Positions 51,435-62,374 are shown, numbered from the stretch's first letter. The stretch: 64,000 nt of DNA from Ascarosepion bandense (GCA_037127315.1 JBBBDQ010001688.1:2264501-2328500); one strand, 5' to 3'. Program-made: numbers and translations. The notes: generated by a model not told the origin, from the letters alone.

Positions 51435-51493
51435 ATAAAATTAGATGTATCAGTAAAATGCTATCAGCATTTTACTGATACATCTAATTTTAT
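51435..51493. repeat. Perfect hairpin, 28-bp arms, 3-base loop
   Basis: The arm ATAAAATTAGATGTATCAGT plus AAAATGCT is repeated inverted after the loop ATC, with no mismatch. Confidence 0.96.
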
Positions 51494-52289
51494 TAGGGAT
51501 TGTCATTCATTGAAGACAACCTGAAGCTTAAGCTTCGTTCCCAAGAAAAAGCTCTTTTTTGAATTAGTCCAGTCTGGTAATGTAAAATTTTACTTGACAT
51601 ATTTAGTCAATTGTGGCATCTTTAGAGAAGTATTAGGCATGGATGAACACTATTTTGGCTCTTGTATTTTTGTGATGCCATCACTCAAAAACTGAATAAA
51701 ATAGTTCTATTGAAACAAGTATGAATTTACAGGTACAAGTGAAGAATTAAGCCAAATCATGTATCATAACAGAGCTGTAATTATAAGTTCATAAATATTG
51801 GTGACAGCTGATGTCAACCAAATCAGAAGCCTCTTCTTCAAGCCCTTACAGTATATAATATATTTTATAGTTATTTTAATTGATTCTCTGTGTTTCTGTT
51901 TGGTTATTTAAAATTTAATTTTAGCTTTCCACAATTGCATTATTTTCTCTCAACAAGATAAGCTTGGTGGATTCTATGTATTTTATCTGGTCTCAAATTA
52001 TTTTGGTACAAATTCTAAAACTTTTCTATCATAGTAGACAAAGTATGAAGAAAACACAAATTTGAAGTTTTTAGAAAGAGTACTTAAAAAGATACAAAGT
52101 TATAAAGTCATTTCTATTATTTTTACATGAAATAATCCTCTATCTGAATTTCTGGGATAAGCAATTATTATTTACAATTCAGCTATTGTCCTCAACAACA
52201 AAAGTACAATATGGTGTAAATAATAAAATAATCCTGATTATCTTATAAGGTTTCTAGTTTGTGTATTTCTATTGATTTGAAACACTGAA

Positions 52290-52545
52290 AATTAAGTGTG
52301 TGTGTGTGTGTGCAAATATTATGTGAAACTGACAGTAAATAAATGTGATTTTATCATTAATATCTACCAGCATGTGTCTTATATCTTGTCCAATTTCATA
52401 GTTCTTGCTTAATGGAGATAACTAATTCATATATTCTACTTTAAAAATAATTTTTTTTTTAAGATGACTGCTTTGTTATTCATTTCTAATTTATTATTTT
52501 ACAATCTTTATACATAAGTGGTTGTTTTGTTGATAATTTTTATAA
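52290..52545 (+). repeat. Dispersed repeat, copy 2 (partner at about 13095-13330)
   Basis: A (TG)n run is followed by TTTTATCATTAATATCTACC, AGCATGTGTCTTATATCTTG, TTCTTGCTTAATGGAGATAA and CTAATTCATATATTC, in the same order as in copy 1. Confidence 0.7.
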
Positions 52546-52703
52546 TTAAATTGCATAATTATTCAAATATGACTATTTTCTGCTCTGAAAGGGGTAACTA
52601 CTTTAACATTTGGATTATAACTTTTAAATAAATGAAAATAAGCAGTATTGACATTTCAAATTTTATATTTTGAAAATTTAATAGATATTATAAACACTAT
52701 TTT

Positions 52704-53296
52704 GATCAAGAAGGAGCAACTGAACACTGGAACAACTCAGTACCAGAAAAAATATTTTTTTATCACCAAATAGAAGTAATTTATTAAGAATTAAAACCTT
52801 GATTAGTGAATATTTTTCTTCAAATAAGTCATTATGTAAAATATGAACTAATTTTTGTTTTCATTTATCTTTAATAAAGTAAACTATAAAAAACTTATTT
52901 TTTAACTGGCATGTAAAACAAAATAATTCAATAAAACACTTGTTTTTAATTATTTTTAAATAAAGTAAAACTAAAAATGTTAAACAAAATGAAGCATTTT
53001 TTGGTTTTTTATTATCTTTAATAAAGTAAATCATAATGTAATTTTAATAAAGTAAATCAACATTCTAAAATATTTTTATAAATAGTTTAATAAAACAAAA
53101 ATTAAGAAAAAAAATTTACTTACAATTTGCTTTATTAAAAATAATTAAAAACAAAGAAATGAATTGTATTTTACATCATGCATTTTCAAATTCATTATTT
53201 GAAGATTAATATTCATTAATTAAGGTTTTAATCTTTAATAAATTGCTTCTATTCAGTTATAAAAAGATTGTTTTTCTGGTGCTGAGTTGTCTTGAT
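52704..53296. mobile_element. Foldback element of about 590 bp with long inverted arms
   Basis: The left arm (about 52704-52905) and right arm (about 53105-53296) are inverse, diverged copies. From the outside in they share GATCAAG, ACAACTCAG-ACCAGAAAAA, AATAGAAG-AATTTATTAA, ATTAAAACCTT, GTAAAATA and TTTAATAAAG. The left arm has about 20 extra bases near its tip. The core repeats TTTAATAAAGTAAA several times. There is no ORF. It fits a non-autonomous DNA transposon; the flanks do not show an obvious target duplication. Confidence 0.8.
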
Positions 53297-54282
53297 CCGA
53301 AGTTTTCATTGTGCTCAGTCAGCAGTATTGAGCTGTCCTAACATGTTATATATGAAAAAAAAAGCTACAAAATGTTTAAATCTGTTACATTTCTTGAATA
53401 TTGCCCATAGTATTTTACTGCATACACCAATCTCTCAAACAAATGACTACATAGGGCAACAGAGTAAACAAGAGTGTCTTGATTCACATAATGTTAGTTA
53501 TTATTGCCTATGTTTGATATTTAAATTTCTAGAAAAGAAACTAAACATTTGTAGGTCATGGTAACACTATTTGCTCATTTTAATTGGTATCAAATGTAAC
53601 CTGTATTACTGTAATTTTATAGCTATTTTCATAATGTTAAAAGTTCTATTTTATGGTAATGTGTTATGACAGTCCATTTTCTCATTAACACAATAATTAA
53701 GAGTTGTTGATAGGAAAGTTTGTTATAGGGAAACAAAAAAATAACAAGTCATATTCATTATTGATCATAGGATTCCAAACTGGTATATTATGTCACTTTA
53801 GTGTCATTAATTACCTGTCTTTGCCTTAACTAAATTTTTCTTTGGATTGTTTTTTGTTATTCCCACTGTGACTTATATATTTAACTTGGATAACAGAACT
53901 AAATGTGTCATAAAAAATTTTAAACAGAAATGCAAAATGTTGGTAAGCTCTGATACAGAGAAATTAGAAGAAAGATAACCTCTTTTAATGGCTTTTACAT
54001 GTATATTAAAAGTTATCTCCCCTGGACTGGAAAATTATTTAATATACTTTTTTAAATAAATTGGCTGAATTTATCAAAATTTAGGTACCTCCCAATTTTT
54101 CGCTGAAAAAAACCCCCCAAAAAACAGCATAGCTTGATGAAAAAGAGACCCAAACTTAATAAGAACAAAATTTTATCATCAAGATGTTTGTTATTATTAA
54201 GAGGAAAGACCAAAGTAGTTTTTATTTTATGAATTTTTTCAAGCTTTTGTAGCACATTTAAAATTTGGGTTAAAAATCTTGT

Positions 54283-54306
54283 TTTTTTTTTTTTTTTTTT
54301 TTTTTT
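54283..54306. repeat. Poly-T tract
   Basis: Uninterrupted T run. A recurrent short TTTTGC word follows several poly-T tracts in this window. Confidence 0.9.
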
Positions 54307-55209
54307 TGCATCATCAGCAGTTGATATATTTACAATTAGTGTTTTAGTGCCTTTTTTCTTTTAAGTGAAAAACACATTAAATTGGAAATTTTTGCAAAAA
54401 TCAAATAGACAGATTTTAATGAAACTTTCAGAACTGAATGAATTAAATTATTTTTTAAATTTATTTTAGAAAATCTTGGTAATTTTTTTTATATATATCA
54501 CTCACCACTTACCTAATTTAATGAAATTTTGAGAAATTAAATTTTAATCCAAATTTTTTTTATTTATTAGATTAAAGCAAGACTCTTTGAAGAATGTAAA
54601 TCATCAATTTTTTTCTTTTTAAACTACTATTCATTTCTTAAAAATCTGTTCTGAATTGTAAAATAAAAATACAATAAGATTATTATATTATTTAAGTAGA
54701 AAAGCTTTTAATTGCTTTTATAAATAAGATTTATTAAGGGCACTATTGTCTTAATTAAAGGAACATTTTTTGATGAATAATGATTTTTTAGTTATTTTCT
54801 TTTTTTTATTTTAATTATAATAATTTATATATAAATCTTTTTAAATTCTGCATTACTTTTATCCAGTTAGGCAATATTTTTATTAAGTGAAATTTATATT
54901 AACTAATCAAAAACAGAAAAGCATAATCCAAATCATTTTGCACCAAGATTTTAAAAATGATTCTAAACTTTTTTATGTAAATAAAATATTACATAGTGTA
55001 CCCATTTTTGAAAGTATGGTTGACCATACATGACATTACCAGAAAATAAGATCGATGACTATAGTAATTTTAAAGTCAACATTCCTAAAATTAGATTAAA
55101 GAGAATATTTTCCAACATTTTTAAGATTACTGAGTACTTTAAAATTATATAAAAAAAGGTGCTTGCATCATTTTCTTAAATTATGTTTTACAGATAAATT
55201 CTCCACAGA

Positions 55210-55352
55210 ACAAAAATTACTGGCTGATTAGAATTTTTTTTTTTATTTATTTATTTATTTTTTAAAACTAGTTTTTCTTTTGTAATGTTTTAGGAATAAT
55301 CTGTAACTTAACTACAGAAGACAATTTCCACCATTGTAGTTAATGGCTTAAG
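55210..55352 (+). repeat. Duplicated segment, copy A
   Basis: It shares with 56347-56449 the words CTGGYTGATTAGAATT, TCTTTTGTAATGTTTTAGGAAT, ACAGAAGACAATTTCCACCA and ATGGCTTAA in order. Copy A has about 20 extra bases (ATCTGTAACTTAACT region). Confidence 0.85.
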
Positions 55353-56346
55353 ACCTATCAATATCTCGCCAATCACATAAAACATGGTGATGTTAGATAA
55401 AGCAACTACTGTTTCATGTTAAAAATACATTTCTGTATTATTTTTAACTTAATGCTTTTTTCAAATTAGATTAGTTATACTTTAAATCAGTTAATATTCC
55501 TCAAATACAGTTTCAGAAAAGTATGTCTTACTTTTGGAAGATTTTTTAATACAGAGGAATACAATAAAATACAGCTAAAAAAAAAGTGCTATTCAGCTAT
55601 TTTAAGAAAGAAATGTTTAAAATCAATATAATTTCTGTTTGTAATATGCCACAGTAGTTTGCTTACTGGAAATAGTTAATTTAATCCTTTTAGCTTTCAA
55701 TGAAAGCTTCAAGAAAGCTTTTTCATTTATAAAAATTCATTTGAAGCCATAGATACCTAAAATTAGTGGAAGTACCTACCAAAATTGGGTAAGGGATTGA
55801 GAAATTTAACAAGACCAGATAAAAGCATACCACCAGCAAGTATAGTAATTTTAATTTTTTTTTTCTTTTTTGATTTGATGACAGTGAGATTCATAATATA
55901 TTTGTATATGTCAAGTTTTTAATTTTTAGCAAATAATTTATTGACAATCTACATGTCTAATGGTTTTTTTATGTTTAAATTTGCACATTAGAGAAAGCCA
56001 GGAGTGTGAAAACATTCAAGAAAAAGAAATACAATATGATTAATTTCAACAGTTTTGAATTGAAATTTGGAATATTTTTACTCAAAACTTAAGTGTACAG
56101 TAAAAAATAATTGATTAACATTTTGCTTTTGATGTTCAGTGCTTTATGTTCTTGGGAAATTTTAAAAGGATGAGACTTTCTGAGTTGAATGGGTTTGCTG
56201 TTGAGTTTTAATTTATGGCCAGAATTACAAGTTGTTTAAAGAGATTCTTTTATTTATATACTTTGGTTTTGGTCTGTTTTATCAGAGATCAAAAATAAAT
56301 TTCCTTATTATTTGTAAAAAAAAAAAAAAAAAAAAAATGCTGATAG

Positions 56347-56449
56347 ACAAAAGAAAAAATTGCTGGTTGATTAGAATTGTTTTTTTTCTTTGTAATGTTT
56401 TAGGAATACAGAAGACAATTTCCACCATTGCAGTTTTATGGCTTAACTA
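56347..56449 (+). repeat. Duplicated segment, copy B
   Basis: Second copy of the segment at 55210-55352, about 1.1 kb away, same orientation. A poly-A run (about 56317-56337) precedes it. Confidence 0.85.
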
Positions 56450-57629
56450 TGAACAGCATTGTTTAAAAATTTTAAGGAAATTTTCACTGCAGTGAATGAA
56501 CTTCAGATGAATCTGAAATTTTAATTTTGATTATTTTATTTGTAAGACATCAGATAAATATTAGAAAATTTTTTTAAAAGCAATCTTTATTAAGTTTTTT
56601 TCTTTTCTTTTTTTTTTTTTTTTTTTTTTGTCAGATATAAAGCAAATACAAGAATATTTCTGCTTTAGTTTCTGATATGTTGAGTTGATATCAATGCTGG
56701 ACTGCTAATGATGCACTCAAAAATTGTCAATTATTTAAAATTTTCTTTTTTTTTCCTTTCTCATATCAACACAATCTGCATGATCTCATTTTGCTGCTTG
56801 GCCTTTTCATTGGTTTGTTTGCATGAGATGACAGTTGTTTTTTATTTTTCTTTCTTTCTTACTAACAATCTGACCCAACCAAGAGAGACAGCTACAAAAA
56901 CCAAAACACAAAAGTCTTACATTTTTCTCATCAAATTACAATTGAACAGTTTTATTTTTTAAAATAAAGTACCAGTAACAAATTGTTATATCTGATGGAA
57001 GTTACACTGGTAAATTCAGACTTCTGAAAGTTTTTTGTCTAGTTTGTGTACACATTCTGATGGTCTTTGATGTTGAGTTAAAATAATGAAAAATATATAA
57101 AAATTTGTAAATTTTATTTGGATGAATAGTATTATTAATAAGTTGCATGTTATTTTTATTTGTAAATGCATTTAAAATTATTGCATTTGATGAAAAAGTC
57201 TGTTTCCCTTTGTGATGAATTTTCAAAGTCAATACATAGGCATAAATCTAAGTTACCATGACTGTTATATATTAAATCTTCTTTCAGTTTTAAAACAAAT
57301 GTTATTTTTCAATTTCTTTTAGTTCTACACATGAATCCTGTTTACATTTATCAATGCACAATACTTGAATTTTATATTGCTATTTCTATTCACCACACTG
57401 ACTATCAATGAACAAGTTTTACCAATTTAAGGCTTTCATTTTCTGCCAGCAATCACTGAACTTTTTGTGTCAGTTCTATCAGAATTTGAAGTAAAAAGCA
57501 AGACATTTAAAACTGTAAATTCTTTATTTTTTTCCAATAATTTAATGTGATTTTCCATCACCTTTGAGATTTGCTAAACTGTGATATTTGTATTTATCAT
57601 ATGAGACAGACTTTTGTTTGGCATCATAT

Positions 57630-57990
57630 CATGTCAACTGCTTTGGACAATCATTTCCTTCACAACCTTCACCATTATTTGCAAATTGTCTTCACTCACA
57701 AACCAATTTTCTGATAGAATAAAAAGACCCAAGAAAAAGTTATTTCTTGTGAAATATCTCATTGGCTGCTGCAGAATAGTCATTGCTTTCATTATCATTA
57801 TCATTGACAAATTGTCTTGAATCCAATTATTTAATTCTCAATCATACTAAGACAAAATATATCAGCTAGTCTACAATAAATCATTACTTTCACTGCATAC
57901 ATTGGATATGAAAACTTATCACAATCTTTTGTCAGTCACTTTGAGACAATCATTGCTTTTGGTGTTTTCATTACCATTTAGAAGTTGTCT
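57630..57990 (+). repeat. Degenerate tandem repeats, three units of about 135-165 bases
   Basis: Units near 57633, 57767 and 57934 each contain AATCATT or AGTCATT, a TTCATTATCATT or TTCACCATTAT word, and then AAATTGTCTT or AAGTTGTCTTGA. Divergence is high and unit borders are vague. Confidence 0.5.
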
Positions 57991-58079
57991 TGATTTATTG
58001 TTTGGTCTAATGCCAGAGTAAGAAAATCCAAAACAAATTTTCTTAGAGTATTTTTGTTAACCCCTTCAGAAAAAAGATT

Positions 58080-58103
58080 TTTTTTTTTTTTTTTTTTTTT
58101 TTT
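58080..58103. repeat. Poly-T tract
   Basis: T run of about 24 bases; a T8-G10 tract follows at about 58200-58219. Confidence 0.93.
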
Positions 58104-58330
58104 ATCAACAGGTTATTATAAATTTAAATTTCATACAACAAACATGGCAGCTCAGTCTCTGTAAAGATTTTTAGAATAAAAGCATAAAATAGTGGGTTTT
58201 TTTTTTTTGGGGGGGGGGGTAATCAGTTGTTTTGATTTGTTAAAATTTAGATGCTAGAAATTAAGAACATTGATTCAACAGCCACACTTATTAGCCTTTC
58301 ATTAAATTTGGCTTGACTCTTTTTACTACT

Positions 58331-58609
58331 CAATCAGTTAAGTGCCATATGTGATACATGTATTTCCAGCTGAATCCCTTGCATTCATTTATGCACAAAT
58401 ACCCTTGGGAAAGGTATTAATCTGTCTCTTCCCTCAAGTTATGGATTAAATAACAGGACAGATTGGGTTCTATAGTCTCGGCTGGCAACCAGTCTACTGC
58501 AGAAAGCAATGGAAACCTACTGCGGGATAATCTTCTGCCCAGTCAGTCATGTCTCTTTCAAGACATGATCCCCCAAAGTATGTATCACATATGGAACTTA
58601 ACTGACTGA
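58331..58609 (+). mobile_element. TIR element of about 280 bp with likely target duplication
   Basis: The left end TCAGTTAAGTGCCATATGTG (58334 on) is the inverse of the right end CACATATGGAACTTAACTGA (to 58605), extending to about 27 bases with few mismatches. The flanks CTTTTTACTACT (58319-58330) and CTTTTTACTATT (58610-58621) look like an 11-of-12-base target duplication. The interior has CCCTTGGGAAAGG, TGGGTTCTATAGTCTCGGCT and GGAAACCTACTGCGGGATAA. Related fragments lie at about 24785, 42440 and 47947. It does not look coding. Confidence 0.75.
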
Positions 58610-58876
58610 CTTTTTACTATTACATGCTTTTTTCAGATTAAAAAAAATAATATAATCACTAGTTATTTTCCTTTGTAGAAAAATCTTTTTTCTGATATGT
58701 TAAATTTTAACATTGGTAATGATACAACAAATTTCTTATTTCAGTTGAGGTCTATTTAACAATTAAATTATTCTTTGTGGTATAAGTTTTTATTTTTAAC
58801 TGGACAAATTAAGAATTGGTGATAAATTAATCATCTGCTAATAAAGTTTTATATGTTAAAAAAAAAAAAACCTGTG

Positions 58877-58878
58877 TG

Positions 58879-58918
<40 letters not shown>
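58877..58918. repeat. Compound microsatellite (TA)n(TG)n
   Basis: A TA run passes directly into a TG run. Confidence 0.96.
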
Positions 58919-58919
<1 letters not shown>

Positions 58920-59408
58920 TAGAAATACCTCCCACATAATGGCCTGTGTGTGTATATAAATGTTCACTTTTCAACCTTGAGACTCAGGTTTGAATCTCAT
59001 CATGGCGGATTTAAGAAAATGACTTCTTGAGTATATCATTTTAAGGAAACAATCTCAGCTTGTTGCACCATTTGCAAAGAGTCTGAACACCATACCATGA
59101 CTTGACCCAAGTTTTGTGAATGAAGTTGGGTAAATGAAACATCTGCTGATGTTCCTGCTAGCCGGAAGTCACAAATTGTATTGACCAAGGGTTTGAGCAT
59201 ACTGGCATTGTTCAAACTATTGATTATGACAGGTTGTTTTCTCTCTTAGAAACTGTAACTAAGGTCCACTCAGTATAATTGCAGTATAAACCACAGGTAG
59301 GTTGGTTCTGGATGATGAAATGAACACAAATGTACCTGAGCTGGTGTTTGTGAACGGGGTTAGTTAGCCATACTAGCAGGCTGCATGTTTGTAAACCAAG
59401 AATAGCTG

Positions 59409-59443
<35 letters not shown>

Positions 59444-59481
59444 AAGTTTTGTAATTTGAAGCATTGCATAAAATAGTTGTA

Positions 59482-59569
59482 TGTGTTATGTCTTGAGGGC
59501 TGTCACAATGCGTTGAATGAAATAAAGGAAGGTCATGAGGTGTTTATATGACCTATTTATTACACTGAT
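59482..59569 (+). repeat. Left inverted terminal repeat of the Penelope-like element
   Basis: 88 bases starting TGTGTTATGTCTTGAGGGCT and ending TTATTACACTGAT. It matches the inverse of 62287-62374 at 84 of 88 positions by eye: one difference near 59497 and three in the GGTCATGAGG stretch. Confidence 0.95.
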
Positions 59570-60158
59570 ATAATCTCATCATCAGAAGGGCAGAGAAATC
59601 CTCAGAATGTCTGCTTCTTAGCGGCCCATCTATGAATGGCTGGTTTTATCTACTGCTGCTGTACGTGTGTGTGTGTTCTAGTTGGGTTTTTTTATGGTCT
59701 AATGGTGTGTGTGTGTGTGTATTCAAGTTGGGGTTTTATTGGTCTGATGGAATCAGTTCATAGGATCTGGGAGTTGATGTGACTTTGACCGGGTCAAAGA
59801 GTATCAGTTTCATTGCTGTTGTCTTATCTATCTGATTTATCTGGTGGTGTTTGCTCATTGTGTGCGCTGTAATTGAATCTACTTTATTTTGTATTTATGT
59901 CTGAACACCTCTGCTACAACGGGGGGGGGGGGATGTGTTTGCATGGTTATTGTAACTATATTTTTCTGTGTGTATAGGCTATGTGTAGTATTGTAATTAA
60001 ATCTACCTTATTTTATTTATGTGTGTGTGTGTGTGCTTTAGCCTGGTTAGCGGTTTGTTATAAGGGAGGAAGAAGTGTGTGTGTGGTTGTTACTGATTGC
60101 ACGTGTGTGTGACCTTTGCTGTTGTGCTAGGTGCATGTTATGTGCGTCTTGGTGTTGT

Positions 60159-60491
60159 CTATACTGTTATGTAATCTAGGTTTAATTCTTGGCGACTATT
60201 AATTGGCGGTTGTAATTTAGATATTATTAGGGACTCTTTAATGCACAGGTTACCTATGTTGCGTTCCCTAGCCAAGATATTAACGGTTATGGTTTTGTCC
60301 TTATTTTTGCTTTTTTTAAGTGTTTTTGGAATGACGACACTTGTGTGTGTAAATGTTTTTTTTTATCCTGATATGTAGATGTCTTGTATTGCTGCCAACA
60401 TAGAATGCATCGCATTTGGCACATTGTATGCAATATACGACATATACCTGGTGGTATATACCGGTGCCTGCAATAGGGCAGTTGGCTAGCG
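60159..60491 (-). pseudogene. GIY-YIG endonuclease of the Penelope-like element, frameshifted
   Basis: Directly after the reverse transcriptase, a different frame reads GTGIYHQVYVVYCIQCAKCD and AFYVGSNTRHLHIRI. These are the Cys-rich GIY-like and YVG blocks of the Penelope endonuclease, with the family's CxxC pair. A second frame change at an A-rich run near 60311-60320 is needed to reach ARERNIGNLCIKESLIISKL and QPPINSRQEL, containing the conserved glutamate and the P.IN block, with a stop at 60159-60161. The domain is therefore complete in blocks but split over three frames relative to the reverse transcriptase. It cannot be translated as one protein as sequenced. Confidence 0.85.
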
Positions 60492-62126
60492 TGCATGTGG
60501 TGTTGTTATTTGTTCTGTGGTTGGGGTTGAGGTGTCTGCGAAGAGTGTGCTAGCTCTATGTCTAATCCCTCTCTGCAGATAGCTCGACGTATTTTTGATG
60601 TTATGTGTTTTGCTGAAGTGTGGTAACCTCAGGAAGCAGATGTTAGATAGGGTGTGGCGTCTTGGGCCCCTACTACCCTTCCGTTCTAGGCATTCCACAA
60701 AGGAATGTGGGTAACCGTTAGTCACCAGTGTTTTCTTGAAGAGTGCAGTGCGGGTGTTAACGTGCTTGCCTTTGCTGCATTTCTTTTGGATACGCGCGAG
60801 TTTGTTATCGATATAGCCGGTCTTAGCGCTGAGAGGGAAGGCTGATCGGTAGTGGACAAACATATCCCTGTTGGCAGGCTTTTTGTAGAAATCGGTGTGG
60901 ACTTCACCTCTAACCGATATTTTAAGCTTGAAGTCCAGCAGTGATAGGCATCCACTGGCATCGGGGTGCTCGATCGTGAAATTAATTTTACCATCCATTC
61001 TGTTGAACGTCACTGCCATTCTGCTTGCCTCGTCGCGTGAAGAAGTAAGGATGACTATATCATCAATATATCTCATAAAGAAGGCGTATGAATGGCAGGT
61101 GCTGAGTGCGCGACGCTCCAGTTGGTTCATATATGCGACGGCAAGTAGTCCCGATAGGCTGGACCCCATTGGAAGGCCGATGGTCTGTTTGTAGGCGTGT
61201 CCTTGGAACGTGAAGTAGGTGTTGTCTACTATAGTTCTCAGGAGTAAGCGTATGTCGTTTGGGGTGAAGTAGTAGCAGTGTATGCTTGAGGTGTTGATGT
61301 ATTCTGTTAATAAATCCACCAGTGGGTGGGCCGGTACTGACGTATATAGTGAGACGACGTCAAGGCTAAATGCATATCGGTTATGTTGCAGCTTGTTTTG
61401 GTGAGTACCGTGTAGTCTGTGGATGACTTCATCGGAACTTTTGACGTGTCCGGGGAAGGTGGAGAGTATGGGTTTAAGGATTTGTGATAGTAGCCATGCT
61501 ATATTGTATGTGGGGCCTTCTATGCTAGAGACAATGGGTCTAATTTGTGGCGTTGTGTTATTTTTGTGTGTTTTGATTAGGTGGTAGAATTTTGGGAGGT
61601 TACTGTTGGTGGTGAAATTTAGCCTGTGCTTGCTAGGGATTTTCTGTGAATTGCATATCTCATGCCATGTGGTGTTAATGCGGTGTTCTATTAGGGATGG
61701 GGTTATGTCTGTGGCTACTGCATAAAGTTGTGTGTTACTGAGGTGTTCAAGTGCTAGACTGCTACATGTGTCTCGGGGTATAGCGCAGAATTCCTTACCT
61801 TTACCTGATGGGAGGTAAATGAGGTCCTTCTCTCTCAGGGTGTCTAGGGTGTGGTGTTGTGCTCTGGTGAGGTTGTGTGGTATTTTATCGATATTGTCTT
61901 TGATGATCGTGAAAATGGTATGTTTAAACCTGGAGAGTTTAAGGTTAAGCGCATGGTTGTGTGGGGGTGGGTGGAGTGGGTTGTCTAGGGTGTAGGTGGG
62001 GAATTGTTTGGGCAATTGTTTGGGTACATTCGCAGTTGGTGTCGGGGTGTTGCTTGTGTTGTTAATAACCGATAGCCACTTCAGTTGGTATGCTGTGCAG
62101 CAGAAGTTAGTTTCAACATTCAGCAT
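60486..62126 (-). CDS. Penelope-like element reverse transcriptase, 546 codons
   Basis: A long uninterrupted ORF encoding a Penelope-type reverse transcriptase, the enzyme that copies element RNA into DNA at a nicked target. Landmarks in residue order: LIYLPSGKGKEFCAIPRDT (about 100-120), where the family has a DKG motif; LPKFYHLIKTHK with RPIVSSIEGPTYN (about 175-210); FSLDVVSLYTSVP (about 252-265), carrying the first catalytic Asp; TIGLPMGSSLSGLLAVAYMN (about 316-336); and MRYIDDIVILT (about 353-364), the catalytic YIDD. A FLDV-like LLDFKLKI block and a FYKKPANRD block follow (about 400-425). The start was taken at the first ATG, but the family is often longer at the N-terminus, so translation may begin earlier. 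The ORF runs into a stop just where the endonuclease begins in another frame. Confidence 0.93.
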   Translation of the reverse strand: MLNVETNFCCTAYQLKWLSVINNTSNTPTPTANVPKQLPKQFPTYTLDNPLHPPPHNHALNLKLSRFKHTIFTIIKDNIDKIPHNLTRAQHHTLDTLREKDLIYLPSGKGKEFCAIPRDTCSSLALEHLSNTQLYAVATDITPSLIEHRINTTWHEICNSQKIPSKHRLNFTTNSNLPKFYHLIKTHKNNTTPQIRPIVSSIEGPTYNIAWLLSQILKPILSTFPGHVKSSDEVIHRLHGTHQNKLQHNRYAFSLDVVSLYTSVPAHPLVDLLTEYINTSSIHCYYFTPNDIRLLLRTIVDNTYFTFQGHAYKQTIGLPMGSSLSGLLAVAYMNQLERRALSTCHSYAFFMRYIDDIVILTSSRDEASRMAVTFNRMDGKINFTIEHPDASGCLSLLDFKLKISVRGEVHTDFYKKPANRDMFVHYRSAFPLSAKTGYIDNKLARIQKKCSKGKHVNTRTALFKKTLVTNGYPHSFVECLERKGSRGPRRHTLSNICFLRLPHFSKTHNIKNTSSYLQRGIRHRASTLFADTSTPTTEQITTPHAR

Positions 62127-62286
62127 TGTTTTGTCGTTCAGCTGCTGCGTCAGTATAAACTTTGGCCCAAGACTTAGTATTCAGAGTTCCTCGTGTTAGA
62201 GGGATTTAGATAAGTCCGTGACCAGTGGTTGTTTTGTGGGTAATGTATCTTGGATTCCGTTTATGTTTGTGTGATATTGCTTTTTA

Positions 62287-62374
62287 ATCAGTGTAATAAA
62301 TAGGTCATATAAACACCTCCCGGCCTTCCTTTATTTCATTCAACGCATTGTGACAGCCTTCAAGACATAACACA
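62287..62374 (-). repeat. Right inverted terminal repeat of the Penelope-like element
   Basis: Inverse copy of the left terminal repeat, beginning ATCAGTGTAATAAATAGGTC on the + strand and ending CATAACACA. The (CA)n microsatellite continues directly from its tip. Confidence 0.95.

Larger units (their letters stand above)
59482..62374 (-). mobile_element. Penelope-like retroelement with 88-bp inverted termini
   Basis: The minus strand carries, in order, a Penelope-type reverse transcriptase (60486-62126) and a GIY-YIG endonuclease (about 60159-60491). The whole is framed by inverted repeats at 59482-59569 and 62287-62374. Penelope-like elements are known to be bounded by direct or inverted LTR-like repeats, so this architecture fits. 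The base composition is clearly less AT-rich than the intron around it, suggesting a recent arrival. The flanks are (TA)n at 59413-59440 on one side and (CA)n(TA)n at 62371-62443 on the other. The endonuclease is frameshifted, so this copy is probably immobile on its own. Confidence 0.92.

Noticed and set aside
60895..61194. 99-codon + strand ORF inside the Penelope-like region
   Set aside because: It is the antisense shadow of the reverse transcriptase ORF.
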